64,000 bases of DNA from Eublepharis macularius. Taxonomy: Eukaryota > Chordata > Lepidosauria > Squamata > Eublepharidae. The translations under genes and the position numbers were made by a program. The DNA lies in NCBI RefSeq assembly GCF_028583425.1, contig NC_072796.1, positions 126,391,464-126,455,463 of the forward strand, written 5' to 3'. Shown here one piece after another: positions 35,288 through 64,000 of the stretch (within the stretch, counting starts at the first letter, position 1; every line of letters begins with the position of its first letter). Under the pieces are notes generated by a model that saw only the letters and a program-made list of their open reading frames with translations, did no database searches and was not told the origin of the DNA.

Positions 35288-37301
35288 TCAGAGGTCGCCC
35301 TCTGAGTCGCTTTCTACATTCTTCTGAGGCAGCCTTTTAATGCCAACAATCAGGTCGATATTAAGAAGCTTCGCCGCACACTGAAGAACAGAAGCCACTA
35401 ACTGGTACTTGCAAGAAACTGATTCGAGGCTTTTCTGATTGGTCAGCAGCAGCTGCTGCTTACTTCTGAGGGCACCGGTAACTTCGAGATAGAGCTGAGC
35501 AAAAGCATTCCTTTTCTGCGTCCTGCAAAGGGTTTTTGGAACACTTAGCAACACGTCAGCAATTAGGGAGCAAAGAACGGATGTACTGGTTGATTGGCAC
35601 TGCTTTGCATAGGAAGAAAGATAGTAATGTAACAGGATCTCAAAGATTCCACCTACCGGCACAAGTGCTCCTGCCTTTATGGAATAAATGGCATTACTTT
35701 GGGCACAGCTTTTATTATTCCTTCCATCTTTAATTGAAGGACCATGACTTGGACCTGTGAAACTGTCCTTACTGTCTGGTAGTTGCACTAATGCATGTCT
35801 GGAACAGGTTCCTTCCTCTACTGTAATGTGAATGCATTGATTGTCGTCAGACGGTTCATTCTCATCCACTCCTGTTTTGCCAGGATGCTTATATTCCGGA
35901 GGCAGCTTCTGTAAATCAACAATATACTTTTCACTTTCATTCAGTAACGAGCACACAGTATTAGGTTCTAAATCTGCACAGGGCATTGTGATGCATGAGG
36001 AGTTATTCAGATGTGTATGTGAACCTGCTAGCTCCTTGGCTCCGACTGCAGTAGAAACTAGAGAACGCTTTTCTGTTTCAACCTCACAAAGTATCAGTTG
36101 TTTGCCGTGAGCCGGAATGTTTTCACAGTTAGTGGGTTCCTCCACAAATTGCTGTTGTGCAGCTGAGCCCTGCTGAGTGTTTAAAAGGTCCTGACTTTCA
36201 GATAATGGTTCGCAACACTCCACTGCCACGAACATTTGCCGTAGCATTTTGAATGCACCATGAAAAGCACAAGCGTGCTGCTCAGTGACCCCATGTACAG
36301 CCCCACAGAGAATTATACTATGGGGCTGAAAGGCATCAGTCCCTGACAAGCCAATGTGGACGTATCCCTTTGCGCCAAGCCGGAGAGGCTGGCAAAATTT
36401 TGCAACAGCGGCTTCAGCGATTCCAGTGTGAATACTGTCCTGCGAAGGCCTAAAAGGCGAGATTCCTGTAATCCTACAAATCAAAGAGATTTCTTCTAGC
36501 GAGAGGCATTCTACAATTGATATGCCACAGTTTTTTGCACAGTAGTGAACCACTTCCTCTTGTTTTACACTGGACAACAATACCTTGATATTATTGTGCT
36601 GCATGTGTCTTATTACAGCTTCTGTTCTTTTTGTAATCCAAAGTTCAGACACTTGATACTGACATTCCGCAGTTATGACTACTTCTACACCTAAGTCAGA
36701 AAGAGCTGTGTGGATAGGTTCTGTTACGATTAAAACTCTTTTGTCACCCACTGAGGGACAATAGACAGCAAAATCTCTTTGAAGAACAAGCCCTTCTAAG
36801 ATCCTTGAACTTGAAACGGGAAGGCCCGTCACAGTTCTATGCAACTCGACAAAACATTCATCTACCAAATGTAGTACTTCGCTTGCATTTTCACCTGCAA
36901 TGGCTTTGTAGTAGAAATCACAGCTCAGCTGGGAAAGCAACTTTTGCCAATTACTGGCAACTTTGCCACAAAAATATGCTTCTAATACTGATTCCATTGT
37001 GCATCTATTTATGTCTGTATCATAAGCAGAAAAGATTGAAAGAAAATGTTTTTCTAGATCTTGTGTCATTATGTAGTCCAGGATGCAGGTTTGGATCACT
37101 GTAAGAAACCGGGAGACTTGTTTCAATCCGTAACATTTTTCTTTATGCTTCTCTCTTCCTCGGACGTTCTTGCAAAAGGGAGCCCCGTCTCTTTCCATAA
37201 GGTTTTCAAGCCCTTGGAGTAAAGCGGAGAGCAGGATGATGAATGTTTTCGCTCCATCTCCAGTCAGATTGCAGTGTGTGGAAATGCATGCTATCATCAT
37301 T
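35288..37301 (-). CDS. BBS10: BBS10 coding exon 2
   Basis: This 2014-bp terminal exon carries most of the protein. The acceptor reads TTTTGAGCAG|A, with the AG at 37302-37303. The first base completes Arg64, followed by MMIACISTH and the TGDGAKTF ATP-site motif. The open frame runs on upstream into the intron as far as 37477, but that part (starting MAAWLLST) matches nothing in BBS10 and is intronic read-through. The stop codon is TGA at 35288-35290. One large coding exon following a short first exon is the arrangement in other vertebrates. Confidence 0.96.
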
Positions 37302-39637
37302 CTGCTCAAAACAAACCAACAAAGACATTTACAAAATCTAAAAAAAAGCTTTATTCTAAATATCAATTTCCTGCAAATGTGTAGTAGAAAGAAAAACACT
37401 TTCCTAGAATAACAAACGGGTATATTAAATTTATAAGGAAGAATCATGTCGTTGGTGCTCAAGAGCCAAGCTGCCACTTAACAGAAGGCTCCATTAGTGC
37501 ATCAGAAGCTGCAGTTTAGGAAATGCTCATGTGAAAGTGCAGGAATCTCCCTGATGTACAGTTACTATATTTCTGCAATCATGGCAGGATTTTACCAACC
37601 TGCCACAATTCTGCAAATTGTGGCAGCTATGGAAAAGACACTCTTACAGAGGGTGTCTTTCCACGTGAGCACTTCCTTGCCAGAGCCCTCTGTGTTTGTG
37701 TGAAATGACCCGAAAACCTACGTAAATAAATGACATGGTAAAAGTGTGATTCTAACAGTGCAACCCTAAGAAGAGTTACTCCAGTTTTAGGACTGCACTG
37801 TAAGTACACTTTCCTGGGAATAAGACTGGTTGAGTTGAACAAAGTAGAATTTTAAGTAAGACCCACTTAGAACTGCTCTGTAAAATGTTTCAGCTGTGCA
37901 GTTTAAAGTGTATTTGGTATGCCTAACTACTTTCATGTTGTCTTTAGGATTACAGCATTGTGGAAGGCAGCGGATGTCTTGCAAACGGACCTCAAGCCTA
38001 TACTACTAATCTCAGTTCCTCAGCAAAGAGAGGACAGTTTTCTCAGAGAAAAACATTGTTATTTTTTTTGTTGACTTCAAGTTGCCTACTAAATGCTTTT
38101 ATTTTTGCACAGCATCTCAAGAACTTTATGAATTATGCAGGGGCTAAAAAATTATGGAAACGATCCTCCCACCATGTCTCTCCCCAGCAATATATAGTGT
38201 CTCTAAAAATGAGAGATTCTGTTCTGCAGTCAGTGACAGACCTCTCCTCCATGAGTCTGCATGATACTTGTTTAGAAACCAAGTAAGGTTGTATCAGTAT
38301 TCTGAACATACAGCAAATTAAAGCGGAAAGGAAATGGTAGAATGAGCTATATTCCTAGACTCCAGGCAGGAAATCATCCTGCTACATGCTCCACTATGTT
38401 AAAAATTCCCTGCAAACAGAAAACGAGCAAAACAGGCAAAATGCTAGTTTCTTTCCTGATGTGTTAACTTTTTTTTTCTTTTCATGGAGGCACATTCAAA
38501 CTCAGCATCAACTACCTGTAGTCTGAAATGGTGCAGTTCACTACCACCTCATTCTCCTGCATACACCAACTGGGCCTCAGCTGATATCCATTTAAAGCAT
38601 GTAAGAACAGCCACAGGGAATCAGACAGAGGGTCAATAGTCCAGCCTTGAGTCTGAGTGAGAAAGGCGAACTATCTTACTATATAACTGAGTAAGCGTAT
38701 TTCAGACAACTCACTTTATACCCTGGTGCACCACCAGAGGGTGCTGCCATGGAGGGAAGCCTAGGCAAGGGACCATGTCCCTCCGGAAAATGTGCCATGG
38801 TGGGAAGCCCAGGCTGGGAGCAAGACGGGGATCAGCTGGGATCAGGAGCAGAGCAGATAGTAAAGCCCACCACCCACCTTCACCTGTCAAGATCAGGCGT
38901 GGAGCAAGAAGCAATGCCTGTTTCTCCCTTCACCCAACTGGGAGCAGGCAGCAATGTCCACCCCCCCTTCACCCGGCTGGAATCAGGCTCGGAGCAGGTA
39001 GTAATGCCTACCCCTCTTTACTCAGCCATAGTCAGGTGCAGAACAGGAGGCAATGCCCCCCCTTTACCCAGCATGAATGAGGCATGGAGCAGGTAACAAA
39101 GCCCACCACCCCTTCACATGGCTGAGATCAGGCAGTTCAGGTGTGGAGCAGATAACAATACCCCTCCCCCCTTCACCAGCTGGAATCAGTGACAGAGGAG
39201 GAGCAAATACCTGCCTGCCCGCCCTCCCCTTTCTAGAGCCCATTGAATATTTTTCCCATAAGGGGCTTTGTTGCTAGTAAATAAATAAGTAACAACTGGT
39301 CTCCAGGCCACCGAGATAAGTTCCCCTGGAGAAAATTCTACAGCACTATACCCCGCTGAGGTCCCTCCCCCTCTCCAGGCTCCACCCCCAAATCTCCAGG
39401 ATTTTCCCATCCCAGAGTTGGCAACCGTATGAACAGAGAGGCTCACCTGGCCGTTGGCGACCCCACGTTCAGAGCCTCCAGCACTCGCCGCCCGTCCCGC
39501 GACAGCAGCAGCTCCCCCGTGGGCCGCGTGAGCAGGACTTGCCCGCCTCGGGGGCCCAGCGAGCCGCGGACGACGCCGGCCAGGGCCGCGGCCTCCTGCG
39601 CCAGCCGCCTCAGCTCCACGCGCGTCGCGGTCGCCAT
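35288..39637 (-). CDS. BBS10: BBS10, complete two-exon gene (chaperonin-like Bardet-Biedl protein)
   Basis: BBS10 is a divergent group II chaperonin (CCT) relative that works with MKKS/BBS6, BBS12 and CCT subunits to assemble the BBSome, the ciliary cargo adaptor. The joined exons (39637-39447, then 37301-35288) give 2205 nt, or 734 residues plus stop; the human protein is about 723. Landmarks: the conserved start region with RPTGELLLSRDG in exon 1, the nucleotide-site motif GDGAKT at residues 78-83, LPVSSSRILEGLVLQ in the middle, and a chaperonin-type GGIFEILLHYYL near residue 614. The acidic end SDSEGDL resembles the human SEDEL end. The single intron has the human position, after the alanine-arginine that precedes MI.CIS. 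The poorly conserved stretch before the GG motif is the family's usual variable insertion. No stop or frameshift is seen, so the gene looks functional. It is divergent from and head to head with SQLE. Confidence 0.96.
38825..39215. repeat. Degenerate minisatellite in BBS10 intron
   Basis: About six to seven irregular units of roughly 55-65 bp share ...GGAATCAGGCTCGGAGCAGG and CAATGCC(C)ACCCCC...TTCACCC. They create overlapping open frames without protein meaning. Confidence 0.65.
39296..39430 (+). mobile_element. Truncated hAT-like MITE beside the BBS10 donor
   Basis: Shares GTTCCCCTGGAGAAAATTCT, CACTATACCCCGCTGAGGTC and the end AGAGTTGGCAACCGTA with the 7345/48260 family. The left third is missing. 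Confidence 0.7.
39447..39637 (-). CDS. BBS10: BBS10 coding exon 1
   Basis: This 191-bp exon encodes residues 1-63 and two bases of Arg64. The ATG at 39635-39637 is chosen because it is the only in-frame ATG after the upstream stop and gives a protein start matching the human conserved N terminus. The open frame upstream begins at a TTG and is not conserved. The donor reads AG|GTGAGC at 39447/39446. The start context is modest (T at -3, G at +4). The N-terminal helix is Ala/Arg-rich and high in CpG, unlike the AT-richer exon 2. Confidence 0.93.
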
Positions 39638-39643
39638 GGAAAC
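39630..39643 (-). promoter_or_regulatory. RFX X-box motif overlapping the BBS10 start codon
   Basis: The plus strand reads GTCGCCATGGAAAC, a near-perfect match to the imperfect palindrome GTTGCC-AT-GGMAAC bound by RFX transcription factors. The central ATGG is also the BBS10 initiation codon on the other strand. RFX X-boxes near the transcription start are an established mark of ciliary genes, including BBS genes, so position and gene fit. Occupancy is inferred. Confidence 0.6.
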
Positions 39644-39742
39644 CGCCGTTCCAGGCCCGCCTGCGGTCCCACTCAGGGCGGTTACGCCACACCTTTCTCG
39701 CCCCAAACCAGAAGGCGGTCCCTAAGTTCACTCTGGCTCGGA

Positions 39743-39835
39743 ATTGGTGGAATTTGGAACCGCCTGAGCGGGGATTGGTGGAGCGTCAGGACCCGCGCCT
39801 GAAGCTTTTTTTTCGTCGGCGTCCCTCAGGATTGG
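39743..39835 (-). promoter_or_regulatory. Three CCAAT boxes upstream of BBS10
   Basis: ATTGG on the plus strand (CCAAT on the BBS10 strand) occurs at 39743-39747, 39774-39778 and 39831-39835, 106-198 bp upstream of the start codon. All three are in the same orientation. This clustering is typical of NF-Y-dependent, TATA-less promoters. Confidence 0.5.
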
Positions 39836-40191
39836 CTTCGCTCTGGTTTTCTTGGCTGAAGCGGTTTTGAAAACTAATTTCGATGTCTTTAGCATCGACA
39901 CCCGTGCCAATCCTCCTCAGGAGTCAGTTGTGGCGACGAAACTGCACTTCGCACATGCTCAGAGGTTCAACGCTCAATGTAAACCTGGGACTTATCTATT
40001 CTGATTCCTTTGCCGTCGGTCAGCTCGCCGACATTTCTTTCCCACTGCGCATGAGCGCTTTGAAACGCCTGCGTAGTAAGCTAAACGAAGCCCGTTTCTG
40101 ATGCTCCTAACTCTCCCACTTCCCTTCGCTTAAAACTTTCGCAATCACTGGCGCGGTCTCAACTCCTTCCGCCCTTTAGCGATCCGCCGGC

Positions 40192-40205
40192 AACTCCATG
40201 GCAAC
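40192..40205 (+). promoter_or_regulatory. Second X-box-like motif (one good half-site)
   Basis: AACTCCATGGCAAC carries a full CC-AT-GGCAAC half-site of the RFX X-box. The left half is degenerate. It lies in the CpG-rich interval, about 0.55 kb upstream of the BBS10 start. Confidence 0.35.
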
Positions 40206-40292
40206 GCAGGACGCGCCATCCTCTGATCAAACTTTACGTCACATCGCACTAGGCTCCCGCGGGATGCGAAACCCCGCCCTCCTCCCCTTCCC

Positions 40293-40340
40293 ATTGGCCG
40301 AGACACCATAAGACCATCTCAGCATAGCGCGACGGATTGG
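40293..40340 (+). promoter_or_regulatory. Inverted CCAAT pair on the SQLE side
   Basis: ATTGG occurs at 40293-40297 and 40336-40340. The SQLE promoter in mammals is driven by SREBP2 with NF-Y. I saw no convincing sterol regulatory element of the TCACNCCAC type here, so only the NF-Y half of that arrangement is visible. Confidence 0.35.
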
Positions 40341-40420
40341 CTAGGGCGGCCTGGGCCACTGGGCGCGCGGGAGCCGGCAAGAGGGAGGAGGCGAGAGCGA
40401 TATTAACATAAACCACGCCC

Positions 40421-41309
40421 ATTGCGCATAACTCCTCCCTCCTCTCTTCACCTGGCTTAGCCTTGCTCTGGCTGGAAGCATCCTCCATCCGTTGGTTCTC
40501 TTCCACTGTGGAGGGGCTGGGAATTGGTCTGGCCCTGTGAGGGAGATGCCAGGGGAAGGGGAGTTGCCCTCCTTGAAGGCATGAGAGGAGAAGGAGGCGG
40601 GAGCCAGCAGCTCAAATATTTGCCTCAGGGGCAACTGGGAAGCGTTCAGCTGGCTGCTTAAAACCAAGAGAAAGCTGAGGTAGAAATTCCAGTCTGAGCT
40701 GCTCTTTTATCTAGAGAAGAAAGCCCTTTAAAATGAAGAAGATGCTTTCTCTCTTTTTGCCCTGCTAATCTGCCAGACTCGTTTTAGTTCTAGTAACTAT
40801 TTGCTTTTCAAAATAATTTTTCAGGCTCATGGAAAGACTGGGCAGAAACTGGATTTTGATATTTCATTCTTTTAAAACCCCCAGCTTTTTTGATGCTGAG
40901 TTGCAAGGATAAGTACGAATCGATAAACGGAAGAGCAAGTGGAAATGAAAATGCTTTTTTCCCCCTTCCAGGATATATAAATTCACCTGAATCTTACTAG
41001 GTGGCGATAAGCAGCGCTGAATCATTTATTCCCCCCTTCCCTTGGTAATTACTTTTGTGTAACTAATAGCAGAAGCTGCTTTCTGTGATGGAGGACTGAA
41101 TTTTGTAGCCATTTGAGGAGCACTTTTGCTTTCTAGTAGATTTTTTAAAATTCCCTTCTTGTATTTTGAAACGGGGGTCTTTGTAATTTCATAGCAACGT
41201 TCACAGGTTGTACAGGAAACTTCTTTTTTCCGAGAGACTTTATTCAGGAGCAAGCTTGAAAAGGAACCCACCTGCGGACTGAGCCAGCACGCCCTCCCTC
41301 TCTCCAACA
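40421..41309 (+). other. Probable SQLE 5' UTR and proximal upstream sequence
   Basis: The sequence falls from CpG-rich to AT-rich towards the SQLE ATG and has no repeat or exon that I recognise. If SQLE starts near the CCAAT pair, most of this would be 5' UTR; an unseen 5' intron is also possible. Confidence 0.35.
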
Positions 41310-61081
<19,772 letters not shown>

Positions 61082-61261
61082 TGATTCTAAATTGCTTTGT
61101 GATTGGGATAGTTCCAATGCTCCATTGACTTTGTAAACAGCCAGTTCCCCACCTACAGGCTAAGATGGTGCAGAGGAGGGTTATTTGTGGAGTGATGAGT
61201 GTGATGCACATCAGGCTTGTGTGGCATGGAAATTTGCTAACCTGTTGTGGAGACTGTAAGA

Positions 61262-61681
61262 CAGGGGTCCTCCTGACCCCTTTGAGCCTGTGGTCACCTT
61301 TGGAATTTTGACAGAGGTACGACGACAAAACGGCTACTGCGGGAGGTAAAGCCTACCACAAAATATCTGGGAGTGAGGTCATGCATAACTCTAATAGTAA
61401 GTCTCTAGCATTTCAGGAAGAAGCTCTGTTTTATAAGTGCCTTTTAAAATGAAAATAATTTTAAATGGTTTTTTTGGCATGCTAACAGCTTACATTCAGT
61501 TACACAATGGAGATTCTTGTGTTGTGGTTGCAGCGGCTGCTGAAGCAACATTTTAAAGAATCTGTACAGCCAATTGGAAGCCCTGCTGGACAAAAGCCCC
61601 ACCTGGCTTCACCCACTTTCTAAAAAAAATTTGACGGGTGCCAGGAAAGGTGTTGGGAGGTGTCCACATCGGGGACCCCTG
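61262..61681. mobile_element. hAT-like element, copy 2 (GAGCCTGTGG family)
   Basis: CAGGGGTCCTC and GGGGACCCCTG are inverted ends. The flanks CTGTAAGA (61254-61261) and CTGTATGT (61682-61689) agree at 6 of 8. The body shares CCCTTTGAGCCTGTGGTCAC with 52166. Confidence 0.72.
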
Positions 61682-62076
61682 CTGTATGTCAGAGGTTGCT
61701 TGTTTGCATCTGTTTGCCTAGAATTGGCCTTCTGGGAAGCAAGCAGATGAGTTTGCCTCTGTCTTGTTTAAGCACCTTGCAGCCCCACAACATCTCTGTT
61801 TTCGATACTGGGAGCTGGTTGAATGACTGGGTGATTTACTCTCTGTCTGACTCCAACCTGCTCTCAGGGCTGGTCTGTACATACAGCGGAATGAAATAGG
61901 AGACTGTGCCAGGCCACACCATCCCAGATGACAGGGGGAGTTTCTCACCCTTGAATGTTCTCCAAGTCAGATTAATCCATGCACAGCAAGGAACAGGCCA
62001 GCCTAATTTTTCCCCCTACTGTCCTAGTTTTACTTTGTCCATGAGGAAGCATTTAAAAATGGCATCCTCCAGACGC

Positions 62077-62459
62077 CAGGGCCGGCCTGTCCATTGAAGC
62101 CAGGCCGGCAGTCGCCTCGGGTGCTAAAGCACCGGAGGGGGCGCTGACCCGGGGGCGCATGCTATGGAGCTCAATTGCCCCGCACTGCTGCGCCCGGCCA
62201 GGAGCGCATGTTGGCGGCGGCAGAGTGGAGCAGCTGAGTGGGCAGCCTCCCGTTCGGTTGCTCTGCGGGCCAGGGTGGCCAGCTGTGCCTGGCCTGCAGA
62301 GCAACCGAATGGGAGGGCTGGAAGACCCCCCTGTGCGCGCATCCAGCCCTGTGTGATGACGTCATCATGCAGTGACGTCATCATGCAGTCCGGGCGCCTG
62401 TGCTTGCGTGTGCAGCAGCAACCCTTAAGCTTCCTCAGGCACCAGTGACGCTGGCCCTG
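62077..62459. mobile_element. GC-rich hAT-like element with paired CRE palindromes
   Basis: CAGGGCCGGCCTG at the left and CGCTGGCCCTG at the right are partly inverted. The interior is CpG-rich with CGTTCGGTTGCTCTGCGGGC mirrored by GCAGAGCAACCGAATGGGAG. Near the right end two TGACGTCATCATGCAG units are tandem. No duplication of the target was found, so the ends are tentative. Confidence 0.5.
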
Positions 62460-63074
62460 AATGGTAGAGTCCATTCTGTCACTTCCTGCTGCCAGAGACC
62501 CCCAGTATTTGCAAAAGAAACAGGGTAGTCTTAAAAAGGCTAATGTGGGACATGTATCCCTGGTTAGAGCCCACAAGCATTACTGCTGTGGAGCAGGCTA
62601 GTGAGGTAAGCAGGTGTCCATTGAGCTGATTTAGCAACTGCTCATGTTCCTTTGGCCTCGCTGGCTGTGATCAGAAAGTAGGGTGGTAAAAAGGAATTTC
62701 CTCTGTAGGTGAGCTGATGCTTTGAGAGCACGGGGGCCCAAGATTCCCTGTCCATGGCACATGATGGACTTGGAATTGTGTCATAACAACAACATTCGAT
62801 TGAACCTGGCAAGAGACAGATGGATCAAGCCCTAACCCTATATCCAGGACCCAGGAAGTACAGAGGACAATCTGAGGCTCCTTTTAGCAGGGGTGGATTT
62901 TAATACCACTTTAGCAGTAGCCAAGTTCCTCTCCCAAATGGTTAAAGAAAAAAACTTGCTAAATTTTAATACTATATAGATTATATATTAAAAGACGTTT
63001 CCTATTTTAACTCTAATTCTAGTGTGGCACTGCTCGGAGCCGAATAGGCTGTATGAGCAGTATCATTAAAGTAG

Positions 63075-63290
63075 TAACATTCGATTTATATACCTCCCTT
63101 CAGGATGACTTAACACCCACTCAGAGTGGTTTACAAAGTAGATTATCATTATCCCCACAACAACAATTACCCTGTGAGTTGGGTGGGGCTGAGAGAGCTC
63201 TGAGAGAGCTGTGACTGACCCAAGGTCACCCGGCTGGCTTCAAGTGGAGGAGTGGGGAATCACTCTTAACCACTACACGAAACTGGCTCC
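63075..63290 (-). repeat. tRNA-derived SINE
   Basis: ATTCGATTTATATACCTCCC, ACCCTGTGAGTTGGGTGGGG, GTGACTGACCCAAGGTCACC and TCTTAACCACTACACG on the plus strand, with a short internal deletion near the B box. Confidence 0.78.
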
Positions 63291-63291
63291 C

Positions 63292-63314
63292 TGTTTGTGT
63301 GTGTGTGTGTGTGT
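63292..63314 (+). repeat. (GT)n microsatellite
   Basis: About ten GT units directly beside the SINE head. Confidence 0.85.
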
Positions 63315-64000
63315 CTCCAGAAGAGGTGTGCATTTACATGTAGGTCTGTTTGCTGGTTTAAAAGATTTCTACCTCAGCTGTCAAGTATATACGTACTTGG
63401 TGAAGCTCAATGCACGTTTTAAAAACACTGTAAAACACAGCAACATAAATTATTTAAAGTTGTTAAAAGTGATGGATATTTTAAGAAATCACTAGCAAAA
63501 TGTGAAGGAAAAGTTCCCAAAGAAAGTACGCTGCATTTTACAGCATGAAATAAGTATACGTGGATGATATTCTCCACTAGCACAGAGGTCTTTGGTCCTA
63601 CCACCTCACCCCACCTGCCGCTGAACACCTGAGCTCTTTTTCTCAGACGCTCCATTTCAGGATCACACAGTTCCATGTCTACAGTGTTGTTATTCCTTCA
63701 GCAGTTTTAGAGGGAAATTTTCAGCAGTTTTAGTGGGAAACTGTCTAGTATCCCCCTCTTGACTGGGATGCTCCCATGGAGCGTCAGAGATGTTATATGT
63801 CTCCCATCCACACACTATAATTAGTTTTGCTTCAACAATACTGCCATCCTGGATGCTCCCAGACCATGGAGGGTAGCAATCTTTACCAAGATGTTGGTCT
63901 AGCTATGGCTGATTTGTGTACAGTTTATTTAACTCAGACTTTCTCCAAATGTTTATTTTATTTTATTTATTTATGGGAACACCAGTCATAATTCAGTAGA

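Larger units (their letters stand above)
37302..39446 (-). other. BBS10 intron 1
   Basis: This 2.1-kb intron runs from GTGAGC at its 5' end to a pyrimidine-rich GAGCAG acceptor. It contains a degenerate GC-rich minisatellite (38825-39215) and a truncated hAT-like element whose end lies about 16 nt from the donor (39296-39430). The remaining 37.3-38.8 kb is AT-rich, with no exon that I recognise. Confidence 0.85.
39640..40420. promoter_or_regulatory. CpG-rich bidirectional promoter region between BBS10 and SQLE
   Basis: The segment upstream of both start codons is visibly CpG-rich and GC-rich, unlike the AT-rich surroundings. It has several CCAAT boxes, GC-box-like GCCCCGCC-type strings, a CRE-like TTACGTCAC near 40236 and two X-box-like motifs. 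No TATA box is evident. These features fit a shared CpG-island promoter for a housekeeping-type pair. Transcription start sites cannot be read from sequence alone. Confidence 0.65.

Noticed and set aside
34811-35327. Plus-strand open frames opposite the BBS10 3' end
   Set aside because: They overlap the BBS10 terminus and 3' UTR, lack domains and differ between frames.
37305-37477. N-terminal extension of the long BBS10 open frame (MAAWLLST...)
   Set aside because: It lies upstream of a consensus acceptor, is not similar to BBS10, and would exclude the conserved exon 1.
38749-39096. Open frames in the BBS10 intron
   Set aside because: Produced by the minisatellite units in several frames at once.
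39638-39706. Upstream in-frame start for BBS10
   Set aside because: The frame opens at a TTG, not an ATG, and the added residues are not conserved; the ATG at 39637 fits the family.

Overview
The window is nuclear DNA of an amniote, most likely a lizard. Two intron-containing vertebrate genes are recognisable by protein similarity. The rest is dense with interspersed repeats of squamate type: tRNA-derived SINEs, 5S-rRNA-derived SINEs, L2/CR1-like LINE ends, many short hAT-like elements and foldback elements. I cannot name the species; a gecko or teioid-like lizard is a guess.

Layout. Positions 1 to about 35,000 hold no gene I recognise. This stretch is a mosaic of fossil repeats separated by unassigned sequence. 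BBS10 lies on the minus strand (35,288-39,637, two coding exons, complete). SQLE lies on the plus strand (41,310 to beyond the right edge). Six SQLE coding exons are present, encoding the first 367 residues plus one base of the next codon. The C-terminal part, roughly the last third, lies outside the window. The two genes are head to head with 1.67 kb between start codons. The space between them has a CpG-rich segment with CCAAT boxes and RFX X-box-like motifs.

Roles. BBS10 is a vertebrate chaperonin-like protein that helps assemble the BBSome, the cargo-sorting coat of primary cilia. SQLE (squalene monooxygenase) is an ER-membrane flavoenzyme that makes 2,3-oxidosqualene and is a control point in cholesterol synthesis. 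They share no pathway. In human they lie on different chromosomes (BBS10 on 12q, SQLE on 8q), so their adjacency here is a real point of interest.

Mobile DNA. Several elements have exact or near-exact target-site duplications readable from the sequence. Short hAT-like elements with 8-bp duplications include 19,779-20,525, 56,005-56,323 and 58,484-58,914. A minus-strand L1-like element in SQLE intron 2 (53,317-55,940) is flanked by a perfect 16-bp duplication; it keeps a 5' leader and ORF1 but shows no ORF2. Three foldback insertions (near 23.5, 44.3 and 52.8 kb) carry the same tail in inverted orientation and 9-13 bp duplications. I found no CRISPR, operon or bacterial-type system, and no clear evidence of an undescribed multi-gene system. 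The best leads are the BBS10-SQLE head-to-head arrangement, the X-box overlapping the BBS10 start codon, the foldback retroelement family and the ORF2-less L1.
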